Positions 1 through 39,055 of a stretch of DNA of 64,000 nucleotides are shown here, piece after piece. A model generated the notes under the pieces. The model was not told the DNA's origin and did no database searches. It saw only the letters and a list, made by a program, of their open reading frames with translations. A program made the position numbers and the translations under genes. Positions within the stretch are counted from its first letter, which is position 1, and each line of letters begins with the position of its first letter. This DNA is from Bolinopsis microptera. Its lineage: Eukaryota; Ctenophora; Tentaculata; Lobata; Bolinopsidae. The stretch covers positions 5,622,797 to 5,686,796 of the forward strand of contig NC_087080.1 in NCBI RefSeq assembly GCF_026151205.1, written 5' to 3'.

Positions 1-304
1 TGTTATTTAAAAGTAATGTATAGTGTATACTCTGTACTCTGTATTGTTTGAAAAATTTGACAAGATGATGTATTTAGAACTTGTTAGACACTATAGTATT
101 ATAAATAAATATAATAGGGGTCACTCAGCAGATAAAAACATGTGCGATCATTCAGGAAATTGATAATTCGTGGTTAACTTACGGCGCGGTGATCGAATCA
201 AAATCATGTTAATACGCCTAAGCAGTGACTTCACAGTTCACCGCATGTTTACTGTTGAGTTTACTCGCGAACTCTTAAAAAAGTAAAAAGTTCTTGCCTC
301 TCTA

Positions 305-494
305 CTGTCCTCAACTACTTGTCCTAACTATCTGTCCTCAACTACTTGTCCTAACTATCCGTCCTCAACTATTTGTCCTAACTATCTGTCCTCAACTACT
401 TGTCCTAACTATCTGTCCTCAACTACTTGCCCTAACTATCTGTCCTCAACTACTTGTCCTAACTATCTGTCCTCAACTATTTGTCCTACTAAAT
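305..494. repeat. 27-bp minisatellite at the 3' end of the SLC22 gene
   Basis: About seven copies of a 27-bp unit alternating TGTCCTCAACTA and TTGTCCTAACTATC. The array overlaps the last codons of the transporter: on the minus strand the coding end GAGGACATT-TAG is the first, slightly diverged unit. The minisatellite therefore seems to have grown out of the stop-codon region into the 3' UTR. Confidence 0.9.
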
Positions 495-2791
495 GTCCTC
501 ATCCTCTTCTCGGAGCCTCTTCACTCCTTGCAGATCAGCTGGTGTTTCTGGTATCTCAACACCAGTAGTATCCTCCAACAAGAACCATGTCCCTACTGCA
601 GCCAGCACAGCACTTCCAGCAAAAATCGCAAGCACGATCCTGCGATCCAGTACGTTGTAAAGAAGACTGAGGTAAGGGCCGAGAAAGGAGCCAATTCTTG
701 CAACTCCGGAACACGAACTCAATATCATGCCTCGGTGGGAGGTTGGGGACAGCTCAACCGTGTACAGGAACACTGTGATAAACTCGGCCCCGATAAATAT
801 GATAGCTATGAGACAAGCCACTTGCCGGAGGTGCCATGTTGAAGACAGCGGAACGTCAATCATGGCAATCCCGAAACAGATTGCAATACCAAGACACACC
901 AGCATCTGTGTTTTCTTTCTTCCTGTTGCACCAATTAGAGCGAAACTTGTGGTACAAGCTACAACCTCGGAAATGCATGCGAACCCTTGACTTGCCATTA
1001 TGTTCTTGCCCATTTTGTGCCACCCGAAGCTGAGCCCGTAGTAAAATAGTGAGACCATGAACCAGCATATCATCAGAAAGAGCGTCCTCCTCAACATCAC
1101 TGGGTATATGATGAAATCTTTCATTTGTTTTAGAAGCCCCTCACTCTTACCTTTCTGTTCAACCTCTCTCTGGAGAACATTACTTTGGAGCGGAGGTGTG
1201 TTGTAGAATTTTGCCATCTTGTTCAGAATCTTCAAAGCCTGTTCCTCTTTGTCTTTGTAAACTAAGAATCTTGGTGACTCAGGGCAAATCAGAAGTTGTA
1301 TGTAGAAAAGGATTGAGATAATGGCTATAATCCCGATGTTGTACCTCCAGTTAGTAACCATGTAGGAGATGAAAATAAGGATTCCAGTACCACTAGGCCA
1401 GGTGATTGACAGTAGGGTGTTGGAAAGATTTCTCAGTCGGAGAGGAGTGAACTCCATTACCCACACATAATGTCCCGTTACGAAACTTAGCATGCCGAGA
1501 CCCTGCATTATCCTTAAGCCACACAAGGTCTGTATGTTTCCTGCGAATGCCATGCCGATGGTTGCAGAGACTGCAATCAAACCAGCCGCTAGTGTAACCT
1601 TCTTCCTCCCGAACATCTCGTATAAAGTAGAACTCCCTATCAACCCCACGAAACCACCTATAAAGTAAAAACTGTTGACATTGGAATTTTGGGATTCTGT
1701 GCCGCAGTAAATTCCAAAGTCAACAGCATAACTGGAGCGTTTTGGTGTCCAGATAAAGTCGACATCAGCTTTAAGTTTGTTGGTACACATAGTATCTCTG
1801 GTGTAAAATGTGTTGTTTTCTCCAGTGTGGTTCTGGAGAAGGGAAAAACACTGTTCTGAGGAGCACTCCCAGTCCGTGTACGGTATGTAGCCTGAAGAAA
1901 GTTTAACATTATCGACCATAGATGTATTTATGATCATAATTTATGCGATATTAAAATAAGACGGACGAAAATGTTAATTTTATGCTAAAAACTAAAATGT
2001 TCCCCAACATGATCATCTTGAAAGATAATATTGTATAATTATAATTATAAATAATAGAAAGCCTTTGAGCCTTACCAGTGAAGACCGGCAAATAGCACAT
2101 CATGGAAGCGGTTGATTTAGAAACCAAAAACATCAGGAAGAGAAATCCAACGTATCGCCCTGTAGATGTGCCTACCGTCCTGAGGAGAAAGTTAACCTCT
2201 CAGTAGATTAGATTTTTTTAGATTTGAAAAATTTTCAAAACGGTATTTACAAATCAACAGGATTATAAAACATAAAAATAAAAACCGCTTTGTCGGCAAA
2301 TGCCAGGGCCCTAACAATCCACTCAAAAAATTCAAAACAGGACCCAGAAGCTTGTAAGCCACTGGTCAAAAACAAAGTGAAATCTAATTAAATAAAGATT
2401 TTGTTCAAAAATCAAATAAAATCAAAATTACGCGACCAAAATTCAAAAACTCTCGTAAATATGAAAATCTTAGTATCAATCAATATCCATGATCAGAATA
2501 AATGAGGAAAAACGCGAAAATCACATACATTACTGTATTACAACAGATGTCAAAAATTGTTATTATTATTAACAAGTACTGCATTTATCACCTCAATTTA
2601 GTACCGCACAATGATAATGCGGTCCGCATTATCATTGTTTTGAAATTAATTGCCCAATCAGTGTGGTTAAAAATGTTTTCTAACCTGTCAACCAATTCAT
2701 CCATTGAAAGTTTCTCTGGAGACAGATTTTCACTGCCTTCATCATCTTCTTTCATCGATAATGGTTTAGATTCTTCCGTCTTATCGTTCAT
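489..2791 (-). CDS. SLC22-family (organic cation/anion/carnitine-like) MFS transporter
   Basis: Three coding exons: 2791-2685, 2179-2076 and 1891-489, with phases that join into 537 residues, close to the usual ~550 for SLC22. Exon 1 carries the acidic N-terminus ending MDELVDR, like the MDELLER start of SLC22 proteins. Exon 2 encodes GRYVGF and TM1 (about residues 45-68). Exon 3 opens with the extracellular Cys-rich loop with N-glycosylation sites (CSSEQC, NHT, NNT) and covers the remaining helices. Visible motifs are MFGRKK after TM2, PESPRFL before the central loop, and SPTSHRG near TM10-11. The tail is acidic (EEDEDI). It likely moves an organic ion across the plasma membrane; substrate cannot be read from sequence. 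The ATG at 2791 was chosen because the frame upstream offers only a TTG. Confidence 0.9.
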
Positions 2792-3424
2792 TTGAAGTGA
2801 AGACAAATCTCTCTGTTACCAATACTTTAGACCTAAAGCTGGAAAGTGACCTATGTTATCAAGATCAGAGGATGAAGGATCAACTCATAGTCATAAAAGA
2901 GATCATCAACGATGATACAAATTGATATAAGTGTAACGGCTTTCCGCTTTATGTTTTAGTTTTTGCATAAATTAACTTAAATTTAATACCATAGCGCAAT
3001 GCTATAGGATTTTTCTACAGAAAAAAAGGTAAACTCGATCTCGAACGTGTCAAAATTAAACACAAAAGAATATTCCTGAACAAAATTGGGAAGCAGCTTT
3101 AACTAATTATACAGTTATACCATTACGAAAACAAATATACCGATTATCGATACCAACCAGTTACTGAGTTAGTTAGGCAGTACTGTGGTAGAGGACTACC
3201 AAAACATAGTTTGTTGATCAAATTATCAATTCTTATCCGGCAAATTTCGCACATTATAGACTCATTACCTGCAAAATTATTATCGAATTCGAATCTGCTT
3301 TGAAATCTGGCTACAGTACAGGGTGATACTGATTACTTAAAATAAAAAACTAGACTTATCTTGGGTATTGATGGATGATATTGATACGTGTCTAAATTTC
3401 CTTATATATTAATATATATTAGTA
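2792..3424. other. Intergenic DNA upstream of the SLC22 gene
   Basis: AT-rich sequence with no credible exon on either strand. It should contain the SLC22 promoter because the gene starts at 2791 on the minus strand, but I see no distinct promoter element. Confidence 0.5.
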
Positions 3425-3465
3425 TATTTGACCAAAACCCATAATCATGGGTAGAGTGGACCGCT
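3425..3465 (+). repeat. Dispersed repeat end, partner at 42383-42424
   Basis: About 40 bp beginning TTTGACCAAAACCCATAATC match, in inverse orientation, the sequence near 42383-42424 with a few mismatches. This is probably the terminus of a mobile family, but the other end of each copy was not found. Confidence 0.55.
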
Positions 3466-3558
3466 GCTAGTGTCTCTCTTTTCCAAACAAAAGGAAATGA
3501 TATTAATTTGAATAACCGTCCGAAAATGCAAATTGATACCGAGAATGAAATCGGTCGC

Positions 3559-3642
3559 TCGCTTTTCCCATTCATTCACGGCTTACGAATTGTAATAAAG
3601 CTTTATTACAATTCGTAAGCCGTGAATGAATGGGAAAAGCGA
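3559..3642. repeat. Perfect 84-bp palindrome, 42-bp arms, no spacer
   Basis: The arms meet at a central AAGCTT (between 3600 and 3601) and are identical for 42 bases: CTTTATTACAATTCGTAAGC and onward on both strands. There is no loop and no mismatch. The sequence can extrude as a cruciform or fold as a hairpin. It lies in intergenic DNA between SLC22 and TMEM94. It could be a tiny fold-back MITE or a cloning/assembly hairpin artefact. Confidence 0.95.
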
Positions 3643-4031
3643 TCCCTGATTGGTTGGAGACTGCTTATAGGATGCGAATATCTCCCTATGATATTACTGA
3701 TTGGGTGACGGAATCACTGATTAAGTGCCGAGGTCACGTATCTGCAATATCTTAAAAGGGTCATAACTCGGTTAAATTGTGAACAACCAACTTGAAATTT
3801 TGGGAAAGCACTTCAATTATGAAACCAAATATGTCTAGAAACTTTGAAGCTCCTAGCTGAAAGCGTTCTCACTTTATGGTGACAATAGTGAAAAAGAGGG
3901 ATTGGCGTGCCACACCCACTGTAATTAATTAAATTTGACGAAACTTTCAGGAAATATAAGTTTGACCCATATCTATAAGTATAATCTCTGAAATTTTTGT
4001 GCAATTCTAAGAGTAAGAAGAATTACGTGAG

Positions 4032-4250
4032 TTATTAAAGGGACCGTAATATACAACTTAAACTTTTTTGACTGGTTCAAATGCTTTAATGGCGTTCATA
4101 TCAGCATGAAAAAAAAAATGAAAATTCGGCCAAGGAATAATAATTTTAGTGCCCAAAATTTGGACCCCAAGTGGTGTCAAAAACGCGAATTAAATGGGTA
4201 ATAATTATTTTAGCCTCTCTCGACTTGACACCACTATACTTATAGGATTA
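4032..4250 (-). repeat. Dispersed ~315-bp repeat, copy 1 (inverse, partial)
   Basis: Reverse complement of the family also seen at 44583-44905 and 61308-61625. Shared landmarks are ATGGTGTCAAG, TTCGCG..TTTGACACCAC, GGTCCAAATTT and CAGTCAAAAAAGTTT. This copy lacks the distal part with the TA-rich tail. No coding capacity; probably a non-autonomous element. Confidence 0.85.
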
Positions 4251-4554
4251 GACGGATTCCTGCTAGTAATTATAATGGTTATGAGTTGCGTAATTGTTGA
4301 TACTAGTTCGAATTCGATCATCTGGAAATGTTCATATATTTTACGTGCTCACTTAGAGTTAGGGAGCGTTCACATATGACGTCAGCAGCCGAGGGGGGAG
4401 GGGGGTTTGGAAATGCTGACGGTTGCTGACGGGGGGAGGGGGGGGGGTCTGACGTCAGCAAAAATACACGAATTTTGACAAAAATTGTTGCTTCAAATCA
4501 ATTTGATTAACAATAAAACTTCGCTAATTTATTTGGGAACTAGAACGAACACCG

Positions 4555-4810
4555 ATGCAACAATAAGACAACATTAAGACAACATTATGACAACAATAAG
4601 AGTAAGACAAGAATAAGACAACATTAACGCAACAAACACCAATAAGACAACAAACGATATAAGACAACATTAAGACAACATTGTCATTAAGGCAACATTA
4701 AAGCAAAAATTAAGGCAACAATAAGACAACATTATTAAGACAACAAATTCATTTAAAACAACATTAAGACAACAAACTCGTTTAAGACTACATTAATGCA
4801 ACAAAATGTT
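4555..4810. repeat. Irregular 11-13 bp tandem array (AAGACAACAT core)
   Basis: Roughly twenty degenerate repeats of AAGACAACATT or AAGACAACAAA inside the Harbinger-like element. Irregular spacing indicates slippage with later mutation. No protein is encoded. Confidence 0.85.
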
Positions 4811-5257
4811 TAGAATTTGTAATATACTTTAACCCGTTAATTAAAAGTCGGTTTAACTTTTAATTAATCCCTTCGGCCGGGATTTCACTGCCGCAGTTAA
4901 AAAGGGTAGGTATCTACTTCCGACCCAAAGTGTTCATTGTCCATTGAGCATCATGCCATGCTGCTACCATCGTGATCGTGTTACTCTCGTGGTCGCCACA
5001 TGACAGCTTACCAAACTGCTATTGGACAGCGCACGTTTGTCACGTGACGATTTGATTATTGATACTTATTGAGCACTGTATTTCATAGATCACATTTATT
5101 GAGTACAGTACTGAATAAATGTTAAATTCCTGTTAAATTCCTTTATGAAAGTTATTCCTTTGCGATAGATACTCCTGTAATTTCCAACGATTACAGTGAT
5201 ATTTCAAGCTTGACTCAACCCTTGCTGTTCTCTCAAACTATAAGGATGTGAAGGCAA

Positions 5258-5492
5258 TTCGGTAATATGCCGATGCACATCTGGGGCACACCTCGGGCAC
5301 ACATATAGTTTAATACTGTCACCAATATAAGTAATATAAATAATGATATCTAACCACCAGGTGTGCTCCAGGTGGTTCTGCCCGAGGTGTGCCCGAGGTG
5401 TGCTTTATGCCCGAGGTGTGCCCGAGGTGTGCCCGAGTTTGTGCCCCAGGTGTGCCCCAGATGTGCATCGGCAGATTACCGAGTTACCGATG
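5258..5492. repeat. Inverted-repeat element with iterated GCCCGAGGTGTG motif
   Basis: The left end (CGGTAATATGCCGATGCACA, continuing CTGGGGCACACC) is matched in inverse near 5443-5486. Between the arms the 12-bp motif GCCCGAGGTGTG and its variant GCCCCAGGTGTG occur about seven times, mostly in one orientation. It looks like a small TIR element nested in the Harbinger-like one. Confidence 0.8.
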
Positions 5493-6689
5493 TGAAATGT
5501 GAATCTAATTTTGCTTGAGCATGAAATCCAGCCCTTCTCGCTGGCTAATATAGGTCACGTTATCTATCAGCTGACTGTACCTCGTGACTGCGTCACTCGG
5601 TTACCACGTGCCCGACAAACTGGTGCCGTACCATAATACTACATACAGCGAGACGATATATTAATTTAATGCTCTGTAAATTTGTATTACCTGATAAATA
5701 ATGAGACCTAATTATTTCATTTTCAGAGTTTAAGTCACAATTTCGTATAACTCTAACTCAGTTGATGAAGTAAAATATCATTTAACAAAGTAAAATATAT
5801 TCGAAGAAATAGTGTTATACCTAATTTGTTGCCTTATTAAGTTTGACAGGGGGAGGTGGGGGGGGGGGGGGGTTAAATTTGCCAAAATCTTGCCGTCATT
5901 GCAAGTCATATGTGAACGCTCCCTTACCACGTATGTTAATGTTATGTGTCGGCCCTGATCACGGCAACGCAAATGATAGGCGTGGCTTCATTTGTTACTG
6001 GTTACTGTTTAGTGTTTACTGTTGACGTGTTGTTATGTTTAACTTTGTGATTGCTTCAAGTTCATGTGTAGCTGCCGTGGCCTGATTCTTCGGCTGTTAC
6101 ACTTACAGATCACTAATTCACTCGCTAGATCCCGATATATTATTATATACATGACCCCATGGTAAGTCGATCAAGATTGGGCGAGAAATTCATACCGTCA
6201 GGACCCTTTTCACAAAACTTTTAAAAATTCTTAGAGAGATTTAGTTGAAACGAGGTTTGTCATGCTGCTAAAATCTACACTTAAAGAACTAGTATTTATT
6301 GATATTTGAAATTAATCTGTGCATTTAATTGTTTCGGTTTTAACGATAAAAATACAATATCTTTAAAAATTTGTTTCAAATCAAAAAATATTTACAAAAT
6401 AAAATAAATAAATAGTTATAGTCATACATCAAAACATTAAGTATATTATAAATCAGTCGCAAAGGCGTATACAGTATAACGTAACGAAACTGAGATCAAT
6501 CAGGAAAATTAAAGTATAAATATGTGAACATTTAAACATAACCCATTGTTCGTACAGAAATCAAATATCGAATGGTATTACCACATACCAGAGAGATGTC
6601 TGTTTCGACACACAAATAATTATAACACTCTGCAGCCTGAATGCTGTGCATATCCATATCCTAATCCCTAATTAAAGGCCCTCTAGAGT

Positions 6690-33936
<27,247 letters not shown>

Positions 33937-34136
33937 GGTGAGTGTCTCAACAGTGTTCAGTGAAGTGGTTCATTCATTATCAGGGATTCCGATATTAGTA
34001 ATTTGTACCATGCTGAGAAGAAGACTGTCAATGTGACAATAAATACTTGTGATTAATGGTGGCATATACCTGAATAATAGATGTACGTGTTAAAGTTTCT
34101 AGATCATCTCATAACTATTTTCACTGCACACAGTAG

Positions 34137-34470
34137 ACGTTTATGGACGTGTTCTGTTCAATGCAATTTTGAGGATATTAGTACAATATTAGTAACCTTA
34201 TTATCCTCTAGGCAAATTTTGTCACAAAACGATATCTTGCTGGCAGCGAGATGTAAACTTTGTCACACTATAAAAATGTGACAGAGTTAACATGGCCTGG
34301 GGCCCTTGTTGTTTGACAAAATTTTTGAATTTCCAGTTCAATAGATAGTTCCATATGACAATTATCTAAAAATTTAACGACTTTTTCGTTAAATGGTACC
34401 ACCAGGTAAATTTCGTCACACATTTAAGAAATATTTATGAGGGATTTTTAGGACACCCTGACAAGGAAGA
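34137..34470 (+). mobile_element. Truncated, diverged copy of the ACTTTGTCACA element
   Basis: Collinear with the first ~420 bp of the element at 15316: GAGGATATT near the TIR, CCTCTAGGC..TTTGTCACA, ACGATATC, TTTGTCACACTAT and AGGACACCCTGA. The right portion and right TIR are missing. Confidence 0.85.
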
Positions 34471-35016
34471 AAGAAGAAAAGTTGGTACGGTAAGAAAACA
34501 TTTTACACTAATACACAACACAAAACCCAACTAATTTTATACATGCTCGAACTCAATAATACAGCAGAAACTGAATGCAGAAAAAAATTATAATAATATT
34601 CAACAAACATTTATGTAACTAAGACCTAGCTACAGTATCCCAAATCTTAATTTATAGATGCAAACTTTTGTCAAATCAGCAAGAGATATGTAAACAGAAT
34701 CTAATTCTTTGACATTGCTGTCGAAAAGATAAGGTTTCACTAAAAAAAAGTCATACACCAAATGGGCATTATATTTTATGAATTGTTTTACATCTTTTTA
34801 TTCTGTAAAATGTGCTAAAATTAAATTTCTTGTTTCATTGAATTTCTTGTTTCACTGAATTTTTATTCTTAGAAAATGAGATTTATTATAGCATTTAATT
34901 TAAGCTAACTTTGCTACTATTATGATAAAAGATGGACTACCAAGTATATTGAGGTGTAGTAAAGTCAAATATTTTGTTCATTGAACATTTATTCTAGTAT
35001 TTTGAAGTGTAGAAAT

Positions 35017-36447
35017 CAGAGGCACATATTAGGTGCGGTAAAAAATCGAAATTATGCGGTACCGCACCCGACTATAAAGGTAAAATGTGCGGTAAGGTGC
35101 GGTAAATTTTTACCAATTATGCGGCAAATGTGCGGCGATTTTTTCGAAATTTGTGCGGGAATTGTGCGGGTTTTTTTTGCATTTTCTCGAGGACTTTGGA
35201 AATTCTAAACGTATAACCGCCGCTCTTATCAAAAATAGGTCTGTTTATGTGTTACTGAGGGTGTAGTTCTTTACTAAGACCATGATTGAACCTATATTGA
35301 GATTCAGTTATCTGGGAACAGTGACTTGATCTGGTAGAGATCAGGAATCAGGATACAGTTATTTGAAGACGCCTCTTGATAGAGTCGATCAGATCCCATG
35401 CGTGATCGCAAATATGTGACACGCTTGTTGGCATTGATCGTCAGTATTTGTGAACCATTTGATCCAAGATCCATTAAGCCCACTATAAAGCCAACGCTGC
35501 AACGAATAAAGCTCATTACCCTTTACACCTACTTCTTCTATTATCACCTACGAATGATAACTGATACACTATAATCGAAGTACGGTAACGACGAGGGTTC
35601 CATAATGGCCTGGGTCACGGTCCCGAAAGGGCCTGGATCACGGTCCCGAAAGGGCCTGGGTAACGGTCCCGAAAGGGCGCGGGTAACGGTCCCGAAAGGG
35701 CCTGGGTCACGGTCCCGAAAGGGCCTGAGTCACGTGGCCTAAGCATGAGTTCCAAAAGGGCCTGGGTCACGGTCCCGAAAGGGCCTGGGTCAGGGTCCCG
35801 AAAGGGCCTGGGTCTGGGTCCCGAAAGGGCCTGGGTCACAGTCCCGAAAGGGCCTCGGTCACGTGGTAACCGGGTCACGTGACCTAAGCATGAGTTCCAA
35901 AAGGGCCTGGGTCACGGTCCCGAAAGGGCCTGGGTCAGGGTCCCGAAAGGGCCTGGGTCACGGTCCCGAAAGGGCCTGGGTCACGTGGTAACCGGGTCAC
36001 GTGACCTAAGCATGAGTTCCAAAAGGGCCTGGGTCAGGGTCCCGAAAGGGCCTGGGTCAGGGTCCCGAAAGGGCCTGGGTCAGGGTCCCGAAAGGGCCTG
36101 AGTCACGTGGTAACTGGGTCACGTGGCCTAGGTATGAGTTCCAAAAGGGCCTGGGTCACGGTCCCGAAAGGGCCTGGGTCAGGGTCCCGAAAGGGCCTGG
36201 GCCAGGGTCCCGAAAGGGCCTGAGTCACGGTCCTAAAAGTGCCCAACTTTTAACATATGTTGGTTTTACACTCGAAAATCTTAACGCGAAAATTTCAAAA
36301 TTATGCGAAATTACGCGGAAAATGCTAGATTATGCGGAAATATGCAGATAATTACAAAATGTGCGGAAAACAATAAATTATGCGGAAGTGTGCGGAAAAC
36401 GGTAAATTGTGCGATCCCGCACCCATCGCACCTAATATGTGCCCATG
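35017..36447. mobile_element. 1.43-kb hAT element with TGCGG motif array and inner satellite
   Basis: TIRs GGCACATATTAGGTGCG at both ends (35021 onward and inverted near 36427-36443), with outer bases CAGA and CATG. It is flanked by the perfect 8-bp duplication GTAGAAAT (35009-35016 and 36448-36455). Subterminal zones carry about ten copies each of ATGCGG, GTGCGG or TGCGGAAA. The centre is a 24-bp satellite. No transposase. Confidence 0.92.
35605..36235. repeat. 24-bp satellite with higher-order repeat inside the hAT element
   Basis: The unit GGTCACGGTCCCGAAAGGGC plus CTGG repeats about 25 times. Longer blocks containing GTCACGTGGCCTAAGCATGA and AGTTCCAAAAGGG recur four times at ~100-150-bp spacing, giving a higher-order pattern. 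It is much GC-richer than its surroundings. The open frame across it is an artefact. Confidence 0.92.
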
Positions 36448-36955
36448 GTAGAAATTGTAAAGATCTTTAATTTTATACTAAACTAGAAAACCCGTGGTCA
36501 CAGGGAGGAAGCTAATAGTATTCTATTTATTTGGCAGTCAGTTTAAATTGCATCAAAAAATATCCTACACAACCGAAGATACAGCCGATTATAATGTTGC
36601 TCGCACTAAACACAATTTAGTATCAACAAAACCGATAAAAATGCTGGTCTTACAATCTTTGCACGTGCACGTGCTTGTAACAACCCTCGTTACCATGGTT
36701 ACTTTGCAACCTTTTGCTTTTTACCTAATTTGCACGTGGGCAGTCGTACAGACATTATTATACCTAAATCTTTGAATTATAGTATAGATTATTGATGTTT
36801 TATAACGTTTTAGAGGGATGTAATTTGTAAGCTGGATATTTAAAATTATAAGTCTGTTGGAAATTAAAGTTTTTGATCTTTACTATTTATTGTTAATAAA
36901 ATGCTCATTTTAGCCAGTTATTTTAAGATTTTCATCATCATCATCATGACATTGC

Positions 36956-37495
36956 TTACCGATCTTCATAATCAGGATTTGCTGGCAATTCAAACACAGT
37001 GCCTTCATTTCCCATAAAACCATTATTCTTTATACCTCGAAGAAACTCCATGTATTCACCGGGCAAATTATTCTCCATAGCTCCCTTAAGAATAATACTA
37101 TGATACACTCCACTGGGAACTGGATCCAATTCCAGCCCTTTAACCAAATGATACGTTAAAACAGAAAGTTTCTCCGATTCTATAGTTGTAACTTCTTTGT
37201 CTTCCAGTCGCTGGTAAACATATGGGACTCCTTCTTGTTTATCAAGAGATGGAAGATGCTTAACATCAATTTCCCATACAACTCCCCAGACCTGTGATCC
37301 TTTTTGAGGTTTAATAGTTGCAGTTGCTCCACCCCATCTTTTGGAAAAATGCCCAAAACTGAGCTTGTAGTCATCCAATCGAGCAATAGAAACTTTCTTA
37401 GCAGATGGATTGTTTATGTGAATTCGTTCAGAAAACAAATTGCTTCCATATCCAAAATAAAGGAAAGCACCTACACCAGGTATTTTGATCGACAT
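36956..37495 (-). CDS. GGCT: Gamma-glutamylcyclotransferase
   Basis: 179 residues. GAFLYFGYGSNLFSERI is the substrate-binding YGSNL loop, ARLDDYKLSFG and EVWGVV-like QVWGVVWEI follow, and KQEGVPYVYQR carries the catalytic Glu of the family. Human GGCT is 188 residues. Family function: releases 5-oxoproline from gamma-glutamyl peptides in glutathione turnover; cytosolic. The ATG at 37495 was chosen because the upstream in-frame stretch is unlike GGCT and a splice-acceptor-like TTTAG lies ~20 bp upstream, so a 5' non-coding exon is likely. The coding part is one exon here. It could be a retrocopy, but no poly-A tract was seen and the frame is intact. Confidence 0.9.
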   Translation of the reverse strand: MSIKIPGVGAFLYFGYGSNLFSERIHINNPSAKKVSIARLDDYKLSFGHFSKRWGGATATIKPQKGSQVWGVVWEIDVKHLPSLDKQEGVPYVYQRLEDKEVTTIESEKLSVLTYHLVKGLELDPVPSGVYHSIILKGAMENNLPGEYMEFLRGIKNNGFMGNEGTVFELPANPDYEDR

Positions 37496-38698
37496 ATTAT
37501 CCAGATTTTTGCCTAAATAGATAATTAACCATGTTAATGTTTTTAAAAATTTAAAAAAAGAAGGGGGACCCCCAACCCATGTAGCTGAGACACTGTAGCT
37601 GAGACACAACAGCAAGTAGACCAAGGTGGCTCTTGTTTGTGGAAGGTGAATCAACTACCTGCCGAAGTGGTGGGTTGGTAGTCCCCCCTGGAATCATTTT
37701 GTCTGTAAAATTGTACACAATATAAAAATTAGAATAAATCATCTATAAAATTTACATAAACAAATCTAGGAGACCTCAAAGCTTCTCTTCTGAGGGATGC
37801 GTTTTTCAGTCCAAAATTCTGGGCTGTTTGTTTTCCTCTAATTCCCCTCATAATGCAAAAATGTGCTTCGTAGCAGATCAAACCTGAATCGTGTTCCGAT
37901 GTACAACCACAGTGCAAAATGGTCCCATACCACCCATCATGCCCAGACTAGACTCCCCATTTCCTGGAACAACAAATTCAAATACCTTACAACACGCTCT
38001 CAACTAGCTGGGGGCAATCTAAGTCTGAAGTCCAAGCTTTTCTTTTTTTCAAATTAAAAAAAAGAAAAGCTTGGACGTGTATACGCGTACTGCGTGACGC
38101 GCTTGTTTCACAAGTAAATAAGGCAAATATCTTATATCCAAGACCTCAAAATAAATGGGGAAACATTAAAATGGCCATCGACCGTAAGACGCGCGCACTG
38201 ACCATTGAATGGTTTTTTAGCTCGTATTTCGGCCAGCACATTATTTCGGAAACAATCAAAACGTTATAATTTCTTCCCATATAAAAATTTTGTTGAAATT
38301 TGGTCAGCTTACGTAAACATTTATGTTCTACTGAACCTAAATTAGTTTGAGCAATTTCGATGGTCAGAAGTTGAGTTATCAATGAATTTATACCTATTTT
38401 GTCATTTTTAGACCTCTTAGTCAAGGCCAATCTCTCCCAACTAATTTAAGTTGGGCGGGTAGTAACTAAACTTAAGTATGATTGGAAGGTTCTGACAAAT
38501 TTTCAGCATGATTTATGTTCAGGAACCAAAGATATGACAGATTAATATGACTAAAAAAAATGAATTTCGTCAAAACTCACTGATCATTCCAAAAAGGTAT
38601 GACAAATTTGGTACAGTGAAAATTCTCACAGTCTCTAGAAAACAATATTACAAAAATTTTGAAAATTAGAGCAAGTTTATTTTTACCGTGCACCCCTT
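37496..38698. other. Intergenic, no gene seen
   Basis: Contains a short AT-rich hairpin at about 38031-38074 (CCAAGCTTTTC arms). No exon with recognisable homology. Confidence 0.4.
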
Positions 38699-38770
38699 AA
38701 TATTAGAGTTAGGTTTAGCGTTAGGGTTAGGGTCAAAGTTAGGGTTAGAGTTAAGGTTAGGGCTAGACAA
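38699..38770. repeat. Degenerate TTAGGG-like interstitial repeat
   Basis: About ten hexamers of TTAGGG, TTAGAG or TTAGCG types in one orientation. A smaller group of similar hexamers lies near 47488-47570. This is the metazoan telomere motif at internal positions. Confidence 0.75.
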
Positions 38771-39055
38771 TCAAAGATACGAGTGTTATATTTGAAGTAA
38801 ATCGGAATAGATCGACATGAGCTTGCTATTATGATGTTGCCCAAATAAATGGTATAACGCGCGCAGTGCTGCTATTACCCGGGTTGCCAAACTTTGTGCA
38901 CGGTACCTGTTCAGAATTCGGGAAGCTTGAAAAAGCACCGCAATGTGCAATCAATCTTTTCGCTTGTGAGTTGATATCAGTTGTCTCTTATCAGTAAATA
39001 GGTAATTGCACTGCCTTTTACTGTGCAGCTTTGCTATACACGAAGTATACACAAT

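Larger units (their letters stand above)
4362..5923. mobile_element. PIF/Harbinger-like non-autonomous DNA transposon
   Basis: The termini GGGAGCGTTCACATATGAC (left) and its reverse complement (right, ending at 5923) form ~19-bp TIRs. They are flanked by TTA on both sides (4359-4361 and 5924-5926), the 3-bp target size known for PIF/Harbinger. The interior has no transposase ORF. It holds G-rich subterminal tracts, a TAAGACAACAT-type short tandem array (about 4555-4810) and a nested hairpin (5258-5492). Superfamily assignment rests on TSD length only. Confidence 0.75.

Noticed and set aside
35615-35878. Open frame across the GGTCACGGTCCCGAAAGGGC satellite
   Set aside because: It follows the 24-bp repeat exactly (24 is a multiple of 3) and has no non-repeat coding signal.
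37496-37654. In-frame N-terminal extension of GGCT with a hydrophobic stretch
   Set aside because: GGCT is a short cytosolic protein that starts just before the YGSNL loop. The extension crosses a probable splice acceptor and is unlike the family.
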